NCBI RefSeq assembly: GCF_014042345.1
Contig: NZ_JACEZT010000004.1
Location: 124,001 to 188,000, forward strand
Direction: 5' to 3'
DNA length: 64,000 nucleotides
Source of the DNA: Rugamonas brunnea
Lineage (GTDB): Bacteria; Pseudomonadota; Gammaproteobacteria; Burkholderiales; Burkholderiaceae_D
A model generated the notes under the pieces. The model was not told the DNA's origin, searched no databases, and saw only the letters and a list, made by a program, of their open reading frames with translations. Positions 53,378-64,000 of this stretch are shown piece after piece. The position numbers and the translations under genes are program-made. Each line of letters starts with the position of its first letter. The stretch's first letter is position 1.

Positions 53378-56023
53378 ATGGATCAATTCGCAAAAGAAAC
53401 AATCCCAATTTCCCTCGAAGAAGAGATGCGCAAGAGCTACCTCGATTACGCCATGAGCGTGATCGTGGGCCGCGCCTTGCCGGACGTGCGCGACGGCCTC
53501 AAGCCGGTGCACCGCCGGGTCTTGTACGCGATGCACGAAATGAACAACGTGTGGAACCGTCCCTACGTCAAATGCGCCCGCGTGGTGGGCGACACGATGG
53601 GTAAGTACCACCCGCACGGCGACGCTTCGATCTACGACACGCTGGTGCGCATGGCGCAGGACTTCTCGATGCGCTACATGCTGGTCGACGGCCAGGGTAA
53701 CTTCGGTTCGGTCGACGGCGACAGCGCGGCGGCCATGCGTTACACCGAGTGCCGCCTGGACAAGATCGCCGGCGAAATCCTGGCCGACATCGACAAGGAC
53801 ACGGTTGACTTCCAGCCCAACTACGACGGCAAGGAAAAGGAACCGACCGTCCTGCCGACCAAGATCCCCAACCTGCTGATCAACGGCTCGTCCGGCATCG
53901 CGGTGGGTATGGCCACCAACATTCCGCCGCACAACCTGACGGAAGTGATCGACGGCGCGCTGCACGTGCTGCGCAATCCCGATTGCACCATCGATGAGCT
54001 GATCGAGATCATCCCGGCGCCCGACTTCCCCACCGCCGGCATCATCTACGGCGTGTCCGGTGTGCGCGACGGCTACCGCACGGGCCGTGGCCGCGTCGTC
54101 ATGCGCGCCAAGACCCACTACGAGGAATACGGCAAGGATGGCGGCCGCACCGCCATCATCGTCGACGAGCTGCCCTACCAGGTCAACAAGAAGTCGCTGC
54201 TGGAACGCATCGCCGAGAACGTGCGCGACAAGAAGCTGGAAGGCATCTCTGACATCCGCGACGAGTCCGATAAGTCGGGCATGCGCGTGGTGATCGAGCT
54301 GAAACGGGGCGAAGTGCCGGAAGTGGTGCTCAACAACCTGTACAAGCAGACCCAGTTGCAGGACACCTTCGGCATGAACATGGTGGCCCTGGTGGACGGC
54401 CAGCCGCGCCTGCTGAACCTCAAGCAGATGCTGCAATGCTTCCTGTCGCACCGCCGCGAAGTGGTCACGCGCCGCACCGTATTCGAGCTGCGCAAGGCGC
54501 GCGAACGCGGCCACGTGCTGGAAGGCCTGGCCGTGGCGCTGGCCAACATCGACGACTTCATCGCCATCATCAAGGCCGCGCCCACGCCGCCGATCGCCAA
54601 GAGCGAACTGATGACGCGCGCCTGGGATTCGTCGCTGGTGCGCGAGATGCTGGCCCGCACGGGCGAGGGCGACACGGTGGGCGGCATCGACGCCTTCCGC
54701 CCCGAGCACCTGCCCAAGCACTACGGCATGCAGGCCGATGGCCTGTACAAGCTGTCCGACGAGCAGGCCCAGGAAATCCTGCAGATGCGCCTGCAGCGCC
54801 TGACCGGCCTGGAACAGGACAAGATCGTCAACGAATACCGCGACGTGATGGCCGAAATCGCCGACCTGCTGGACATCCTGGCCAAGCCGGCCCGCGTGAC
54901 CACCATCATCACCGACGAGATGACGCTGGCCAAGAACGAATACGGCGCCGGCAACAAGGACGTGCGCCGCTCGACCATCGAGCACAACGCCACCGACCTC
55001 GGCACGGAAGACCTGATCACGCCGCAGGACATGGTGGTGACCCTGTCGCACACCGGCTACATGAAGGCCCAGCCGATCACCGAATACCGCGCCCAGAAGC
55101 GCGGTGGTCGCGGCAAGCAGGCCATGGCGACGAAAGAGGAAGACTGGATCGACCAGCTGTTCATCGCCAACACGCACGATTACATCCTGTGCTTCTCCAA
55201 CCGTGGCCGCATGTACTGGCTCAAGGTGTGGGAAGTGCCGCAAGGCTCGCGCAACTCGCGCGGCAAGCCTATCGTCAACATGTTCCCGCTGGCCGACAAC
55301 GAGAAGATCACCGTCATCCTGCCGCTGTCGGGCGACAACCGGACCTTCCCGGAAGACCACTACGTGTTCATGGCCACCAGCCTGGGCACCGTGAAGAAGA
55401 CGCCGCTGAAGGACTTCAGCAACCCGCGCAAGGCCGGCATTATCGCCGTCGACCTGGACGAGGGCGACTTCCTGATCGGCGCCGCGCTGACGGATGGCGC
55501 GCACGACGTGATGCTGTTCTCGGACGCCGGCAAGGCCGTGCGCTTCGACGAGAACGACGTGCGTCCGATGGGCCGCAACGCCCGTGGCGTGCGCGGCATG
55601 AACCTGGAGGAAAGCCAGACCGTGATCGCGCTGCTGGTGGCCGAGAACGAGGAGCAGTCCGTGCTGACGGCCACCGAGAACGGCTACGGCAAGCGTACCC
55701 CGATCACCGAGTACACGCGCCATGGCCGCGGCACCAAGGGCATGATCGCGATCCAGACCTCCGAGCGTAACGGCAAGGTGGTGGCGGCGACCCTGGTCGA
55801 TTCGTCCGACGAGATCATGCTGATCACCACGGGCGGTGTGCTGATCCGCACCCGCGTGTCGGAGATCCGCGAGATGGGCCGCGCCACCCAGGGCGTGACC
55901 CTGATCGCGGTGGAGGACGGCACCCGCTTGTCCGGCCTGCAGCGCGTGGTCGAGACCGACATCGACGAAGTGGAACTGGAGCCGGGTCCGGACGCCAAGC
56001 CGGAGGATGCTCAGCCTGAATAA
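53378..56023 (+). CDS. gyrA: DNA gyrase subunit A
   Basis: Catalytic breakage-reunion subunit of gyrase, 881 residues. The N-terminal domain has [39 protein letters not shown] at 76-94 and catalytic Tyr122 in AMRYTE. Numbering coincides with E. coli. The C-terminal beta-pinwheel carries the GyrA box QKRGGRGK (near residue 570). The quinolone region reads Asp82-Ala83-Ser84 with Asp87, so the usual Ser83 (Thr83 in some relatives) is alanine. First gene of the rightward gyrA-serC-pheA-hisC-tyrA-aroA-cmk-rpsA block. Confidence 0.98.
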   Translation: MDQFAKETIPISLEEEMRKSYLDYAMSVIVGRALPDVRDGLKPVHRRVLYAMHEMNNVWNRPYVKCARVVGDTMGKYHPHGDASIYDTLVRMAQDFSMRYMLVDGQGNFGSVDGDSAAAMRYTECRLDKIAGEILADIDKDTVDFQPNYDGKEKEPTVLPTKIPNLLINGSSGIAVGMATNIPPHNLTEVIDGALHVLRNPDCTIDELIEIIPAPDFPTAGIIYGVSGVRDGYRTGRGRVVMRAKTHYEEYGKDGGRTAIIVDELPYQVNKKSLLERIAENVRDKKLEGISDIRDESDKSGMRVVIELKRGEVPEVVLNNLYKQTQLQDTFGMNMVALVDGQPRLLNLKQMLQCFLSHRREVVTRRTVFELRKARERGHVLEGLAVALANIDDFIAIIKAAPTPPIAKSELMTRAWDSSLVREMLARTGEGDTVGGIDAFRPEHLPKHYGMQADGLYKLSDEQAQEILQMRLQRLTGLEQDKIVNEYRDVMAEIADLLDILAKPARVTTIITDEMTLAKNEYGAGNKDVRRSTIEHNATDLGTEDLITPQDMVVTLSHTGYMKAQPITEYRAQKRGGRGKQAMATKEEDWIDQLFIANTHDYILCFSNRGRMYWLKVWEVPQGSRNSRGKPIVNMFPLADNEKITVILPLSGDNRTFPEDHYVFMATSLGTVKKTPLKDFSNPRKAGIIAVDLDEGDFLIGAALTDGAHDVMLFSDAGKAVRFDENDVRPMGRNARGVRGMNLEESQTVIALLVAENEEQSVLTATENGYGKRTPITEYTRHGRGTKGMIAIQTSERNGKVVAATLVDSSDEIMLITTGGVLIRTRVSEIREMGRATQGVTLIAVEDGTRLSGLQRVVETDIDEVELEPGPDAKPEDAQPE

Positions 56024-56073
56024 GGCCGGCGGATGAGTGTGTCCCGGTGCTGGCGCGGCCAGCGCCGGGACGG

Positions 56074-56129
56074 ACGGGGTCGGTGTTCGTTGCGCGGTTT
56101 AATGCGACAATCACACTGACCCCGTTTTT
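56074..56129. repeat. long imperfect hairpin between gyrA and serC
   Basis: Arms ACGGGGTC-G-GTG and CAC-TGACCCCGT flank a central GTTGCGCGG...TGCGACAA stretch, with TTTTT after the right arm. It could terminate gyrA transcription and also looks like a dispersed palindromic element. Confidence 0.55.
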
Positions 56130-56154
56130 GTTGGATCGGCCGATGCACCGCGTC

Positions 56155-56174
56155 ATTCCCGCGCAGGCGGGAAT
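56155..56174. repeat. REP-like palindrome copy
   Basis: ATTCCCGCGCAGGCGGGAAT with flanking GTC and CCA; related to the copies at 29234 and 56208. Confidence 0.7.
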
Positions 56175-56207
56175 CCATAGCGCGTTGGCGACGCCGGCTC
56201 AGCATGG

Positions 56208-56227
56208 GTTCCCGCGTGCGCGGGAAC
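56208..56227. repeat. REP-like palindrome copy
   Basis: GTTCCCGCGTGCGCGGGAAC followed by GACG, 33 bases after the copy at 56155-56174. The two together look like a REP pair in the gyrA-serC spacer. Confidence 0.7.
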
Positions 56228-56295
56228 GACGTGCCAACGCGATACCGTGTTGATATTCAGTTTAGATTTCGCTTTTTTTATCCAAGGACCGTAAC

Positions 56296-57405
56296 GTGAC
56301 TCACATCTACAACTTCTCCGCCGGCCCCGCCGTGCTGCCGAAGGAAGTGCTGGCGCAAGCCGCTGCCGAAATGCTGGACTGGCATGGCAGCGGCATGTCC
56401 GTCATGGAGATGAGCCACCGCGGGCCGGAATTCATTTCGATCTACAAGGCGGCCGAGCGCGACCTGCGCGAGCTGCTGGCAGTGCCGGATAACTACAAGA
56501 TCCTGTTCCTGCAAGGCGGCGGCCTGTCCCAGAACGCCATCGTTCCCATGAACCTGGTCGGCCACAAGCCGCAGCCAGCCACGATCGACTTCGTCCATAC
56601 CGGCTCGTGGTCAGGCAAATCGATCAAGGAGGCGGCCAAGTACGCCACCGTCAACGTGGCCGCCTCGTCCCAGGCCGGCGGATTTAACCGCGTGCCGCCG
56701 CAGTCCGAATGGAAGCTCACGCCCGGCGCGGCCTACCTGCACATCTGCACCAACGAGACCATCGATGGCGTCGAATTCGATTTCGACCACGGCTCGCCCC
56801 AGCCCTTGACGGGCGACTGTGCCGATACGCTGCTGGTGGCCGACATGTCGTCGCACATCCTGTCGCGCCAGATCGACGTGTCGAAATATGGCCTGATCTT
56901 CGCCGGCGCCCAGAAGAACATCGGCCCGGCCGGCGTGACCATCGTCATCGTGCGCGAAGACCTGCTGGGCAAGGCGCTGCCGGTCTGCCCGTCCGCGTTC
57001 GACTTCAAGCTGGTGGCCGACAACGAGTCGATGTACAACACGCCGCCCACCTACGGCATCTATATCGCCGGCCTGGTGTTCCAGTGGCTGAAGCAACAGG
57101 GCGGCGTGGCCGAGATGGAAAAACGCGCCAAGGCCAAGGCGGCGCTGCTGTACGGCGCGCTGGACGCCGACGATTTCTACATCAACCGCGTGGCGCCTGA
57201 AAACCGCTCGCGCATGAACGTCCCGTTCTTCCTGAAGGACGAGAGCAAGAACGAAGCTTTCCTGGCCGGCGCAAAAGCGCGCGGCCTGCTGCAACTGAAG
57301 GGCCACAAGTCCGTCGGCGGTATGCGCGCATCGATCTACAACGCGATGCCAATCGAGGGTGTGCAAGCCCTGGTCGATTATCTGAACGAGTTCGCGGGCC
57401 GCTAA
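56296..57405 (+). CDS. serC: phosphoserine aminotransferase
   Basis: PLP enzyme of serine and pyridoxal-phosphate biosynthesis, 369 residues. It starts at GTG behind [23 protein letters not shown]. Family blocks: [50 protein letters not shown] and the PLP-lysine segment [18 protein letters not shown]. Length and sequence are standard. It heads the amino acid part of the conserved operon. Confidence 0.97.
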   Translation: MTHIYNFSAGPAVLPKEVLAQAAAEMLDWHGSGMSVMEMSHRGPEFISIYKAAERDLRELLAVPDNYKILFLQGGGLSQNAIVPMNLVGHKPQPATIDFVHTGSWSGKSIKEAAKYATVNVAASSQAGGFNRVPPQSEWKLTPGAAYLHICTNETIDGVEFDFDHGSPQPLTGDCADTLLVADMSSHILSRQIDVSKYGLIFAGAQKNIGPAGVTIVIVREDLLGKALPVCPSAFDFKLVADNESMYNTPPTYGIYIAGLVFQWLKQQGGVAEMEKRAKAKAALLYGALDADDFYINRVAPENRSRMNVPFFLKDESKNEAFLAGAKARGLLQLKGHKSVGGMRASIYNAMPIEGVQALVDYLNEFAGR

Positions 57406-57468
57406 GGCTTGGGCGTTGCGCCACCGCGTCTCGCACGACACTGACAATTATTTGGCACTGATGCAGAC

Positions 57469-58542
57469 ATGACAGACAAACTTAAACCGCTGCGCGAACA
57501 GATCGACGCCATCGACGCGCAGATCCTCGACCTGCTCAACCGCCGCGCCAAAGTGGCGCAGGAAGTGGGCCACGTGAAGGCCGAGACCAAGGCGCCCGTG
57601 TTCCGTCCCGAGCGCGAAGCCCAGGTGCTGCGCGGCGTGGCCGAGCGCAATCCCGGCCCCATGGGCAACCATGAAGTGCAGACCATCTTCCGCGAGATCA
57701 TGTCGGCCTGCCGCGCGCTGGAAAAGCGCGTCACGGTGGCCTTCCTGGGCCCGTCCGGCACCTTCAGCGAGCAGGCCGTGTACCAGCAGTTCGGCAGCGC
57801 CGTGGAAGGTCTGCCTTGCGCGTCGATCGATGAAGTGTTCCGCGCCACCGAGGCCGGCACGGCGGATTTCGGCGTGGTGCCGGTCGAGAATTCGTCCGAG
57901 GGCGCCATCAACCGCACGCTGGACCTGATGCTGCAAACGAGCCTGATCATCAGCGGGGAAGTGTCGATCGCCGTGCACCACAGCCTGATGACCAAGACCG
58001 GCAACATGGACGGCGTGCAGACCATCTGCGCCCATTCGCAAGCGCTGGCCCAGTGCCAGGTGTGGCTGAACCTGAACTATCCCAACATCGAGCGGCGCGC
58101 CGTGGCCTCCAACGCGGAAGCGGCGCGCATGGCCAGCGATGATGCCACCATCGCCGCCATCGCCAGCGAGATGGCGGGCGAGCAGTACAAGCTGGGCGTG
58201 GTCAAGGGCCACATCCAGGACGACCCGCACAACCGCACCCGCTTCGCTATCATTGGCCACCTGCAGACCAACCCGTCGGGCAAGGACCAGACCTCGATCG
58301 TGCTGGCCGTGCCCAACAAGGCCGGCGCCGTGTACCAGTTGCTGGCGCCATTGGCCAAGCACGGCGTATCGATGACGCGCTTCGAATCGCGTCCGGCGCG
58401 CGTGGGGACCTGGGAGTATTATTTCTATGTCGATATCGAAGGCCACGTCCATAACGACGCCGTCGCCAAGGCGCTGGCGGAGCTGAAGGATAACGCGGCC
58501 TTCTTCAAGGTGCTGGGCTCCTACCCGGTCAGTCTTTCCTAA
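57469..58542 (+). CDS. pheA: bifunctional chorismate mutase / prephenate dehydratase
   Basis: Converts chorismate to prephenate and then phenylpyruvate for phenylalanine synthesis; 357 residues. N-terminal chorismate mutase (1-95: LREQIDAIDAQILDLLNRRA), prephenate dehydratase (about 90-270: AFLGPSGTFSEQAV, VPVENSSEGAINRTLDL, and the catalytic TRF in HNRTRFAIIG), and C-terminal ACT domain (about 280-357) with the phenylalanine-binding ESRP in MTRFESRPARVGTW. Feedback inhibition by phenylalanine is expected. Confidence 0.97.
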   Translation: MTDKLKPLREQIDAIDAQILDLLNRRAKVAQEVGHVKAETKAPVFRPEREAQVLRGVAERNPGPMGNHEVQTIFREIMSACRALEKRVTVAFLGPSGTFSEQAVYQQFGSAVEGLPCASIDEVFRATEAGTADFGVVPVENSSEGAINRTLDLMLQTSLIISGEVSIAVHHSLMTKTGNMDGVQTICAHSQALAQCQVWLNLNYPNIERRAVASNAEAARMASDDATIAAIASEMAGEQYKLGVVKGHIQDDPHNRTRFAIIGHLQTNPSGKDQTSIVLAVPNKAGAVYQLLAPLAKHGVSMTRFESRPARVGTWEYYFYVDIEGHVHNDAVAKALAELKDNAAFFKVLGSYPVSLS

Positions 58543-58562
58543 CCCTTACATTGAAGAGCAAA

Positions 58563-59672
58563 ATGTCCAAGAATTACGGTCCAGAATACGTTCGCGCCAT
58601 CGCCCCTTACCAGGCTGGCAAGCCGATTGCGGAAGTGGCGCGCGAGTTCGGTCTTGACGAGGCGAACATCGTCAAGCTGGCCTCCAACGAGAACCCGTTC
58701 GGCGTGCCGGAATCGGCCAAGCAGGCCATGACGGCGGCGGCGACGGAACTGGGCCGTTATCCGGACGCCAATGGCTTCGACCTGAAAGCGGCGCTGTCCA
58801 AGCGCTACGACGTGCCGGCCGACTGGATCACGCTGGGCAACGGCAGCAACGACATCCTGGAAATCGCCGCCCACGCCTTCGTCGAGCGCGGCCAGTCCGT
58901 GGTGTACTCGCAGTATTCGTTCGCCGTGTACGCGCTGGCCACCCAGGGCGTGGGCGCGCGCCACATCGTGGTGCCGGCCAAGGCCTACGGCCATGACCTG
59001 CAAGCCATGCTGGCCGCCATCGAGGACGACACCCGCCTGGTGTTCATCGCCAACCCGAACAACCCGACCGGCACCTTCATCCCGGCCGCCGAGATCGAAG
59101 CCTTCCTGGCCAAGGTGCCGGCCCACGTGGTGGTGGTGCTGGACGAGGCCTACAACGAATTCCTGTCGCCCGAGAACCAGTTCGAATCGGCAGAGTGGGT
59201 CAAGAAGTATCCCAACCTGCTGGTGTCGCGCACCTTCTCCAAGGCCTATGGCCTGGCCGGCCTGCGTGTCGGTTTCGCCATCGCCCAGCCGGCGCTGACG
59301 GACCTGATGAACCGCATCCGCCAGCCGTTCAACGTCAACTCCATGGCGCAGGCGGCGGCCATCGCCGCCCTCAACGACAAGGCCTTCCTGGCCCAGAGCG
59401 CGGCCAACAACACCGCCGGCTACCAGCAGTTCGTGGAAGCGTTCGAGAAGATGGGCCTGGAGTACGTGCCGTCGTACGGCAACTTCGTGCTGGTCAAAGT
59501 GGGCGACGACGCCGGCGCCGGCGCGCGCGTCAACCTGGCCTTGCTCAAGCAGGGCGTGATCGTGCGCCCGGTGGGCAACTACGGCCTGCCGCAATGGCTG
59601 CGCATCTCGATCGGCCTGCCGCAGGAAAACGCGGTGCTGATCGCCGCGCTGACCAAGGCCCTGGCCGGATGA
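58563..59672 (+). CDS. hisC: histidinol-phosphate / aromatic aminotransferase
   Basis: Class II PLP aminotransferase of 369 residues. KLASNENPFGVPESAKQAM, VFIANPNNPTGTFIP, VVVLDEAYNEFLSP and the PLP-lysine block SRTFSKAYGLAGLRVGFAI are HisC features. Inside an aromatic operon between pheA and tyrA it may act mainly on aromatic keto acids (HisC2 role) as well as on histidinol phosphate. The ATG at 58563 follows GAAGAG; a TTG 12 bases upstream is an alternative start. Confidence 0.94.
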   Translation: MSKNYGPEYVRAIAPYQAGKPIAEVAREFGLDEANIVKLASNENPFGVPESAKQAMTAAATELGRYPDANGFDLKAALSKRYDVPADWITLGNGSNDILEIAAHAFVERGQSVVYSQYSFAVYALATQGVGARHIVVPAKAYGHDLQAMLAAIEDDTRLVFIANPNNPTGTFIPAAEIEAFLAKVPAHVVVVLDEAYNEFLSPENQFESAEWVKKYPNLLVSRTFSKAYGLAGLRVGFAIAQPALTDLMNRIRQPFNVNSMAQAAAIAALNDKAFLAQSAANNTAGYQQFVEAFEKMGLEYVPSYGNFVLVKVGDDAGAGARVNLALLKQGVIVRPVGNYGLPQWLRISIGLPQENAVLIAALTKALAG

Positions 59673-59676
59673 CGCC

Positions 59677-60579
59677 GTGCTGAACAAGATCGTCATCTTC
59701 GGCGTTGGCCTGATCGGCGGCTCGTTCGCGCGCGCGCTCAAGCACGCGGGCGCCGTGCGCACCGTGGTCGGCATGGGCCGCTCGGCCGCCTCGCTGGCGC
59801 GGGCGCGCGAACTGGGCATCATCGACGTGGTGGGCGGCGACATGGCCGAGGCCATGCGTGGCGCCGACCTGGTGCTGCTGGCCGCGCCCGTGGCGCAGAC
59901 GGAGGCCATCCTGGCCGCGCTGGCGCCGCATTTGCAGCCGGGCACCGTGGTGACGGATGCCGGCAGCACCAAGACCGACGTGGTGGCGGCCGCGCGCCGC
60001 GCGCTGGGCGCCAAGGTGGCCCAGTTCGTGCCGGGCCACCCGATCGCCGGGCGCGAGACCAACGGGCCGGACGCCGCCATCATCGACCTTTACATCGGCA
60101 AGAAAACCGTGCTCACGCCGCTGGACGAGAACGCGTCCGCCGACGTGGAGCGGGTGGCGTCGGCCTGGCGGGCCTGCGGCGCCATCATCCACCGGCTCAC
60201 GCCGGAAGAACATGACAAGGTGTTCGCCGCCGTCAGCCATCTGCCGCACCTGCTGGCATACGCGCTGGTGGACGACATCGCCAACAAACCGCATGCGGAT
60301 TTACTGTTCCAATATGCTGCCAGCGGCTTCCGCGATTTCACAAGGATCGCCGGTTCGTCGCCTGAAATGTGGCGCGACATCAGCTTGGCCAATCAGGCCG
60401 CGCTGCTGGTCGAGCTGGACGCCTACATGGCGCAACTGACGGCGCTGCGCGCGCGCCTGGCCGCCGCCGACGGCGCGGCCATCGAGGCGGTCTACGCCAA
60501 TGCGCAGCGCGCCCGCCGCCAGTGGATAGAAGCGATAGAGACGGCGGAAACGCCGCAACCGAAAGACAGCGCAGAATAG
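59677..60579 (+). CDS. tyrA: prephenate dehydrogenase
   Basis: NAD(P)-dependent enzyme of tyrosine synthesis, 300 residues, starting at GTG four bases after the hisC stop. Rossmann motif [19 protein letters not shown], then [26 protein letters not shown], and [13 protein letters not shown]. It has no chorismate mutase or ACT domain. The spacing and lack of a strong ribosome site suggest translational coupling with hisC. Confidence 0.95.
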   Translation: MLNKIVIFGVGLIGGSFARALKHAGAVRTVVGMGRSAASLARARELGIIDVVGGDMAEAMRGADLVLLAAPVAQTEAILAALAPHLQPGTVVTDAGSTKTDVVAAARRALGAKVAQFVPGHPIAGRETNGPDAAIIDLYIGKKTVLTPLDENASADVERVASAWRACGAIIHRLTPEEHDKVFAAVSHLPHLLAYALVDDIANKPHADLLFQYAASGFRDFTRIAGSSPEMWRDISLANQAALLVELDAYMAQLTALRARLAAADGAAIEAVYANAQRARRQWIEAIETAETPQPKDSAE

Positions 60580-60593
60580 AAGGACGCAACCGC

Positions 60594-61925
60594 ATGACGC
60601 AGCAAACCACATATCCGCACCACATCGACCTGCAGCCCGTGGCCCATGCCGAAGGCGTGGTGCGCCTGCCCGGCTCGAAGAGCATCTCCAACCGCATCCT
60701 GTTGCTGGCCGCGCTGGCCCAGGGCGAAACCCGGGTGGTCGACCTGCTGGCCTCGGACGACACGGCCGTGATGCTGGACTCCCTGCACAAGCTGGGCGTG
60801 CAGTGGCGCGAGGAGCCGCAGACGGACGGCCACACGGTGCACGTGGTGCCCGGCGCGGCCGGCGTGTTCCCCAACGCCTCGGCCGACCTGTTCATGGGTA
60901 ACGCCGGCACCGCGATCCGCCCGCTGACGGCGGCGCTGGCCGTGATCGGCGGGGACTACACGCTGCACGGCGTGCCGCGCATGCACGAGCGTCCCATCGG
61001 CGACCTGGTGGACGCGCTCAACGCGGCCGGCACCGCCATCACCTGCACCGGCAATCCCGGCTACCCGCCGCTGCACATCGGGCGCGGCAAGATCCACGCG
61101 CAGCGCCTGTCCGTGCGCGGCAACGTGTCGAGCCAGTTCCTGACGGCGCTGCTGATGGTGGCGCCGCTGATGGCGCGCGAGCATGCCATTTCCATCGACG
61201 TGGTCGGTGAGCTGATCTCCAAGCCCTACATCGAAATCACGCTGAACCTGATGCGCCGTTTCGGCGTGGCGGTGGAGCAGGACGGCTGGTCCTCGTTCAC
61301 CGTGCAGCCGGGCCAGCAATACCAGAGCCCCGGCACCATCCACGTCGAAGGCGACGCCTCGTCAGCTTCCTACTTCCTGGCGGCTGGCGCCATCGCCGGC
61401 GGTCCGGTGCGGGTCGAAGGCGTGGGACGCGACAGCATCCAGGGCGACGTGCGCTTTGTGGCCGCGCTGGAGCAGATGGGCGCCACCATCACCATGGGCG
61501 ACAACTGGATCGAGGCGCGCTCGAACGGCGTGCTGAAAGCCATCGACGCCGATTTCAACCACATCCCCGACGCCGCCATGACGATCGCCATCGCCGCCCT
61601 GTACGCGGACGGCACCAGCACGCTGCGCAACATCGCCAGCTGGCGCGTGAAGGAGACCGACCGCATCGCCGCCATGGCGACGGAATTGCGCAAGGTGGGC
61701 GCCGTGGTGGAGGAGGGCGCCGACTACCTGCGCGTGACGCCGCCGGCCGTGATCAGCGCCGCAACCATCGACACCTACGACGACCACCGCATGGCGATGT
61801 GCTTCTCGCTGGCGTCGCTGGCAGGCGCCGCGCGCCAGGGCAACACGATGCGCATCAACGACCCCAAGTGCGTGGCCAAGACCTTCCCCGAGTATTTCGC
61901 CGCCTTCGCCGCGATCGCCCGTTAA
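60594..61925 (+). CDS. aroA: 3-phosphoshikimate 1-carboxyvinyltransferase (EPSP synthase)
   Basis: Sixth step of the shikimate pathway; 443 residues. AAGGA lies nine bases before the ATG. Motifs: [20 protein letters not shown], the class I segment [16 protein letters not shown] with the glycine and proline typical of glyphosate-sensitive enzymes, [12 protein letters not shown] and [19 protein letters not shown], ending [11 protein letters not shown]. It follows tyrA by 14 bases. Confidence 0.97.
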   Translation: MTQQTTYPHHIDLQPVAHAEGVVRLPGSKSISNRILLLAALAQGETRVVDLLASDDTAVMLDSLHKLGVQWREEPQTDGHTVHVVPGAAGVFPNASADLFMGNAGTAIRPLTAALAVIGGDYTLHGVPRMHERPIGDLVDALNAAGTAITCTGNPGYPPLHIGRGKIHAQRLSVRGNVSSQFLTALLMVAPLMAREHAISIDVVGELISKPYIEITLNLMRRFGVAVEQDGWSSFTVQPGQQYQSPGTIHVEGDASSASYFLAAGAIAGGPVRVEGVGRDSIQGDVRFVAALEQMGATITMGDNWIEARSNGVLKAIDADFNHIPDAAMTIAIAALYADGTSTLRNIASWRVKETDRIAAMATELRKVGAVVEEGADYLRVTPPAVISAATIDTYDDHRMAMCFSLASLAGAARQGNTMRINDPKCVAKTFPEYFAAFAAIAR

Positions 61926-61936
61926 TCCACTCATCT

Positions 61937-62605
61937 ATGACCACAACCCATATCCCCGTCATCGCCATCGACGGCCCCACCGCATCCGGCAAGGGCACCG
62001 TCGCGCACCGCGTGGCCGATAAGCTCGGCTTCCACTATCTCGATTCGGGCGCGCTGTACCGCCTGACGGCGCTGTCGGCCCTGCGCCGCGGCACCTCGCT
62101 CACGGACGAGCATGCGCTGGCCAAGGTGGCCGAGCACATGGCCTGCAGTTTCTCCGGCGGCGACATCATTCTGGCCCACGAGAACGTGACGGACGCCATC
62201 CGCGCCGAGGAGGTGGGCAACACGGCCTCGCGCATCGCCGCCTTGCCGGCCGTGCGCCAGGCCCTGTACGGCCTGCAACTGAGTTTCCGCAAGACGCCGG
62301 GCCTGGTGGCCGACGGGCGCGACATGGGCACGGTGATCTTCCCGCACGCCCCGCTCAAGGTGTTTTTGACGGCCAGTGTGGCGGCCCGTGCCGAGCGTCG
62401 ATATAAGCAATTGATTGAGAAGGGAATTTCTGCTAATATGGAAGACCTTCTGATGGATTTGCAAGCGCGCGACGACCGGGATACGCACCGGGCCATCGCC
62501 CCGCTGGTGCCCGCGGAGGGCGCCCATGTGCTCGACACCTCGCAAATCACGGCCGATCAGGCCGTCGAGCAGGTGCTCAAGTGGTATGCGGCGGAAGTGA
62601 AATAA
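61937..62605 (+). CDS. cmk: cytidylate kinase
   Basis: Phosphorylates CMP and dCMP; 222 residues. P-loop [58 protein letters not shown] and [20 protein letters not shown] are typical Cmk motifs. It starts 11 bases after the aroA stop and is followed by rpsA, as in many proteobacteria. Confidence 0.97.
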   Translation: MTTTHIPVIAIDGPTASGKGTVAHRVADKLGFHYLDSGALYRLTALSALRRGTSLTDEHALAKVAEHMACSFSGGDIILAHENVTDAIRAEEVGNTASRIAALPAVRQALYGLQLSFRKTPGLVADGRDMGTVIFPHAPLKVFLTASVAARAERRYKQLIEKGISANMEDLLMDLQARDDRDTHRAIAPLVPAEGAHVLDTSQITADQAVEQVLKWYAAEVK

Positions 62606-62760
62606 TTGCAATGTTTGTTGTAAAGCAGCGTGCGCAGCGGTTTGTGCGGCGCTGCTGTTGGTGCTGGAAGCGGGCCTGTGCCGGCCTCCGGCGTGTTAAA
62701 ACCTTAACCCAGTTTAAGTCGCATCGTGCGATCTCTGCTGGCTAACCTAGTGTGAACCCT

Positions 62761-64000
62761 ATGTCTACTGCAACCACCGGTATGGAAAGTTTCGCAGCCC
62801 TCTTCGAAGAGTCGCTGTCCCGTCAAGATATGCGCTCCGGCGAAGTGATCTCCGCTGAAGTCGTGCGTCTGGACCACAACTTCGTGATCGTGAACGCTGG
62901 TCTGAAATCGGAAGCTTTCATCCCTGTTGAAGAATTCAAGAATGACCAAGGCGAACTGGAAGTCAAAGTAGGTGACTTCGTTTCCGTGGCCATCGAATCG
63001 CTGGAAAACGGTTTCGGCGATACCATCCTGTCGCGCGACAAGGCCAAGCGCCTGGCGTCGTGGCTGGCCCTGGAAAAGGCCATGGAGTCGGGCGAGATCG
63101 TCGTCGGCACCGTCAATGGCAAAGTCAAGGGCGGCCTGACCGTGCTGACCAACGGCATCCGCGCATTCCTGCCCGGTTCGCTGGTCGACACCCGTCCCGT
63201 CAAGGACACCACCCCGTTCGAAGGCAAGACCCTGGAATTCAAGGTCATCAAGCTGGACCGCAAGCGTAACAACGTCGTGCTGTCGCGCCGCGCCGTGATC
63301 GAAGCTTCGATGGGCGAAGAGCGCCAGAAGCTGATGGAAACCCTGAAAGAAGGCACGGTTGTGACCGGCGTCGTGAAGAACATCACCGACTACGGCGCGT
63401 TCGTGGACCTGGGCGGCATCGACGGCCTGCTGCACATCACCGACCTGGCATGGCGTCGTGTGCGTCACCCATCGGAAGTGCTGACCGTTGGCCAAGAGAT
63501 CACCGCGAAAGTCCTGAAGTACGATCAGGAAAAGAACCGCGTGTCCCTGGGCGTGAAGCAACTGGGCGACGATCCTTGGACCGGTCTGTCCCGTCGTTAC
63601 CCACAAGGCACCCGTCTGTTCGGCAAAGTCACCAACCTGACCGACTACGGCGCGTTCGTGGAAGTGGAACAGGGCATCGAAGGTCTGGTGCACGTGTCCG
63701 AAATGGACTGGACCAACAAGAACGTCGCTCCTAACAAAGTTGTCCAACTGGGCGACGAAGTGGAAGTCATGGTTCTGGAGATCGACGAAGAGCGTCGCCG
63801 TATTTCGCTGGGCATGAAGCAGTGCAAGGCGAACCCATGGGATGACTTCGGCGTGACCCACAAGAAGGGCGACAAGGTCAAGGGCGCCATCAAGTCGATC
63901 ACCGACTTCGGCGTGTTCATCGGCCTGGCTGGCAACATCGACGGCCTGGTGCACCTGTCCGACCTGTCCTGGACCGAGTCCGGCGAAGAAGCCGTGCGCA
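62761..64000 (+). CDS. rpsA: 30S ribosomal protein S1, 3' end cut by window edge
   Basis: About 413 residues are visible, covering at least four S1 RNA-binding domains ([77 protein letters not shown], then a fifth beginning [17 protein letters not shown]). S1 helps the 30S subunit bind and unfold mRNA. The start ATG has no clear Shine-Dalgarno sequence, as is common for rpsA, whose translation is autoregulated. The 155-base spacer after cmk likely carries a separate promoter. Confidence 0.97.
   Translation, partial: MSTATTGMESFAALFEESLSRQDMRSGEVISAEVVRLDHNFVIVNAGLKSEAFIPVEEFKNDQGELEVKVGDFVSVAIESLENGFGDTILSRDKAKRLASWLALEKAMESGEIVVGTVNGKVKGGLTVLTNGIRAFLPGSLVDTRPVKDTTPFEGKTLEFKVIKLDRKRNNVVLSRRAVIEASMGEERQKLMETLKEGTVVTGVVKNITDYGAFVDLGGIDGLLHITDLAWRRVRHPSEVLTVGQEITAKVLKYDQEKNRVSLGVKQLGDDPWTGLSRRYPQGTRLFGKVTNLTDYGAFVEVEQGIEGLVHVSEMDWTNKNVAPNKVVQLGDEVEVMVLEIDEERRRISLGMKQCKANPWDDFGVTHKKGDKVKGAIKSITDFGVFIGLAGNIDGLVHLSDLSWTESGEEAVR

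Noticed and set aside
53252..55723. 823-residue open frame on the minus strand
   Set aside because: Antisense to gyrA.

Overview
The window is GC-rich chromosomal DNA of a betaproteobacterium, most likely Oxalobacteraceae (Massilia, Duganella or Janthinobacterium type). The grounds are the gene order gyrA-serC-pheA-hisC-tyrA-aroA-cmk-rpsA at the right end, several PEP-CTERM-like surface proteins, a GspA/GspB pair, a bufferin-type copper metallophore operon and the tmRNA tag ANDNSYALAA. No plasmid, phage, IS element or CRISPR array is visible. Assignments rest on motifs read from the sequence; no database search was run.

Layout. 1-2229 (minus): an N-acetylglucosamine operon of kinase, GntR/UTRA regulator and nagA (cut by the left edge), with a palindromic candidate operator upstream. 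2535-5712: small hypothetical and envelope proteins, including a head-GIN repeat protein and a protein with a PEP-CTERM-like end but an acidic tail. 5731-10684: gspA and gspB, separated by an opposing marR-ClC pair. 10781-13119: a PEP-CTERM phytase/esterase-like protein, mobB and a YjfB motility protein behind a FliA-type promoter. 13517-16117: bufferin operon with precursor, a fused maturase/partner protein (BufB-BufC) and DoxX.

16186-26681: an S4 RNA-binding protein, an autotransporter-like barrel without a passenger, fumC, a FimV-like protein, a candidate structured RNA, an isolated fliT with a second FliA-type promoter, an HDOD protein, an M13 peptidase, a methyltransferase, csbD and an orphan hcp. 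26858-38559: S9 peptidase, MATE exporter, cbpA-cbpM, LysR, GNAT, an NAD-salvage pair (cysteine hydrolase and pncB), SDR, TetR and a PEP-CTERM protein, then an AT-rich gene-free stretch up to about 39180. 39492-46554: an NTF2-like protein, two GGDEF diguanylate cyclases, and a Fur-boxed divergent pair (PepSY membrane protein / TonB-dependent receptor). 46683-50436: a delta-class carbonic anhydrase, the ssrA tmRNA with a cluster of palindromes downstream, and two tandem paralogues of an unrecognised family with a GIY-YIG-like segment.

50647-64000: gph, ubiG and an OmpA-family protein (minus), then the conserved gyrA-to-rpsA block (plus) that joins DNA topology, serine and aromatic amino acid biosynthesis, CMP kinase and ribosomal protein S1. 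rpsA is cut by the right edge. The points most worth following are the BufBC fusion, the ssrA-adjacent paralogue pair, the structured RNA candidate at 21052-21290 and the two scattered FliA-type promoters.
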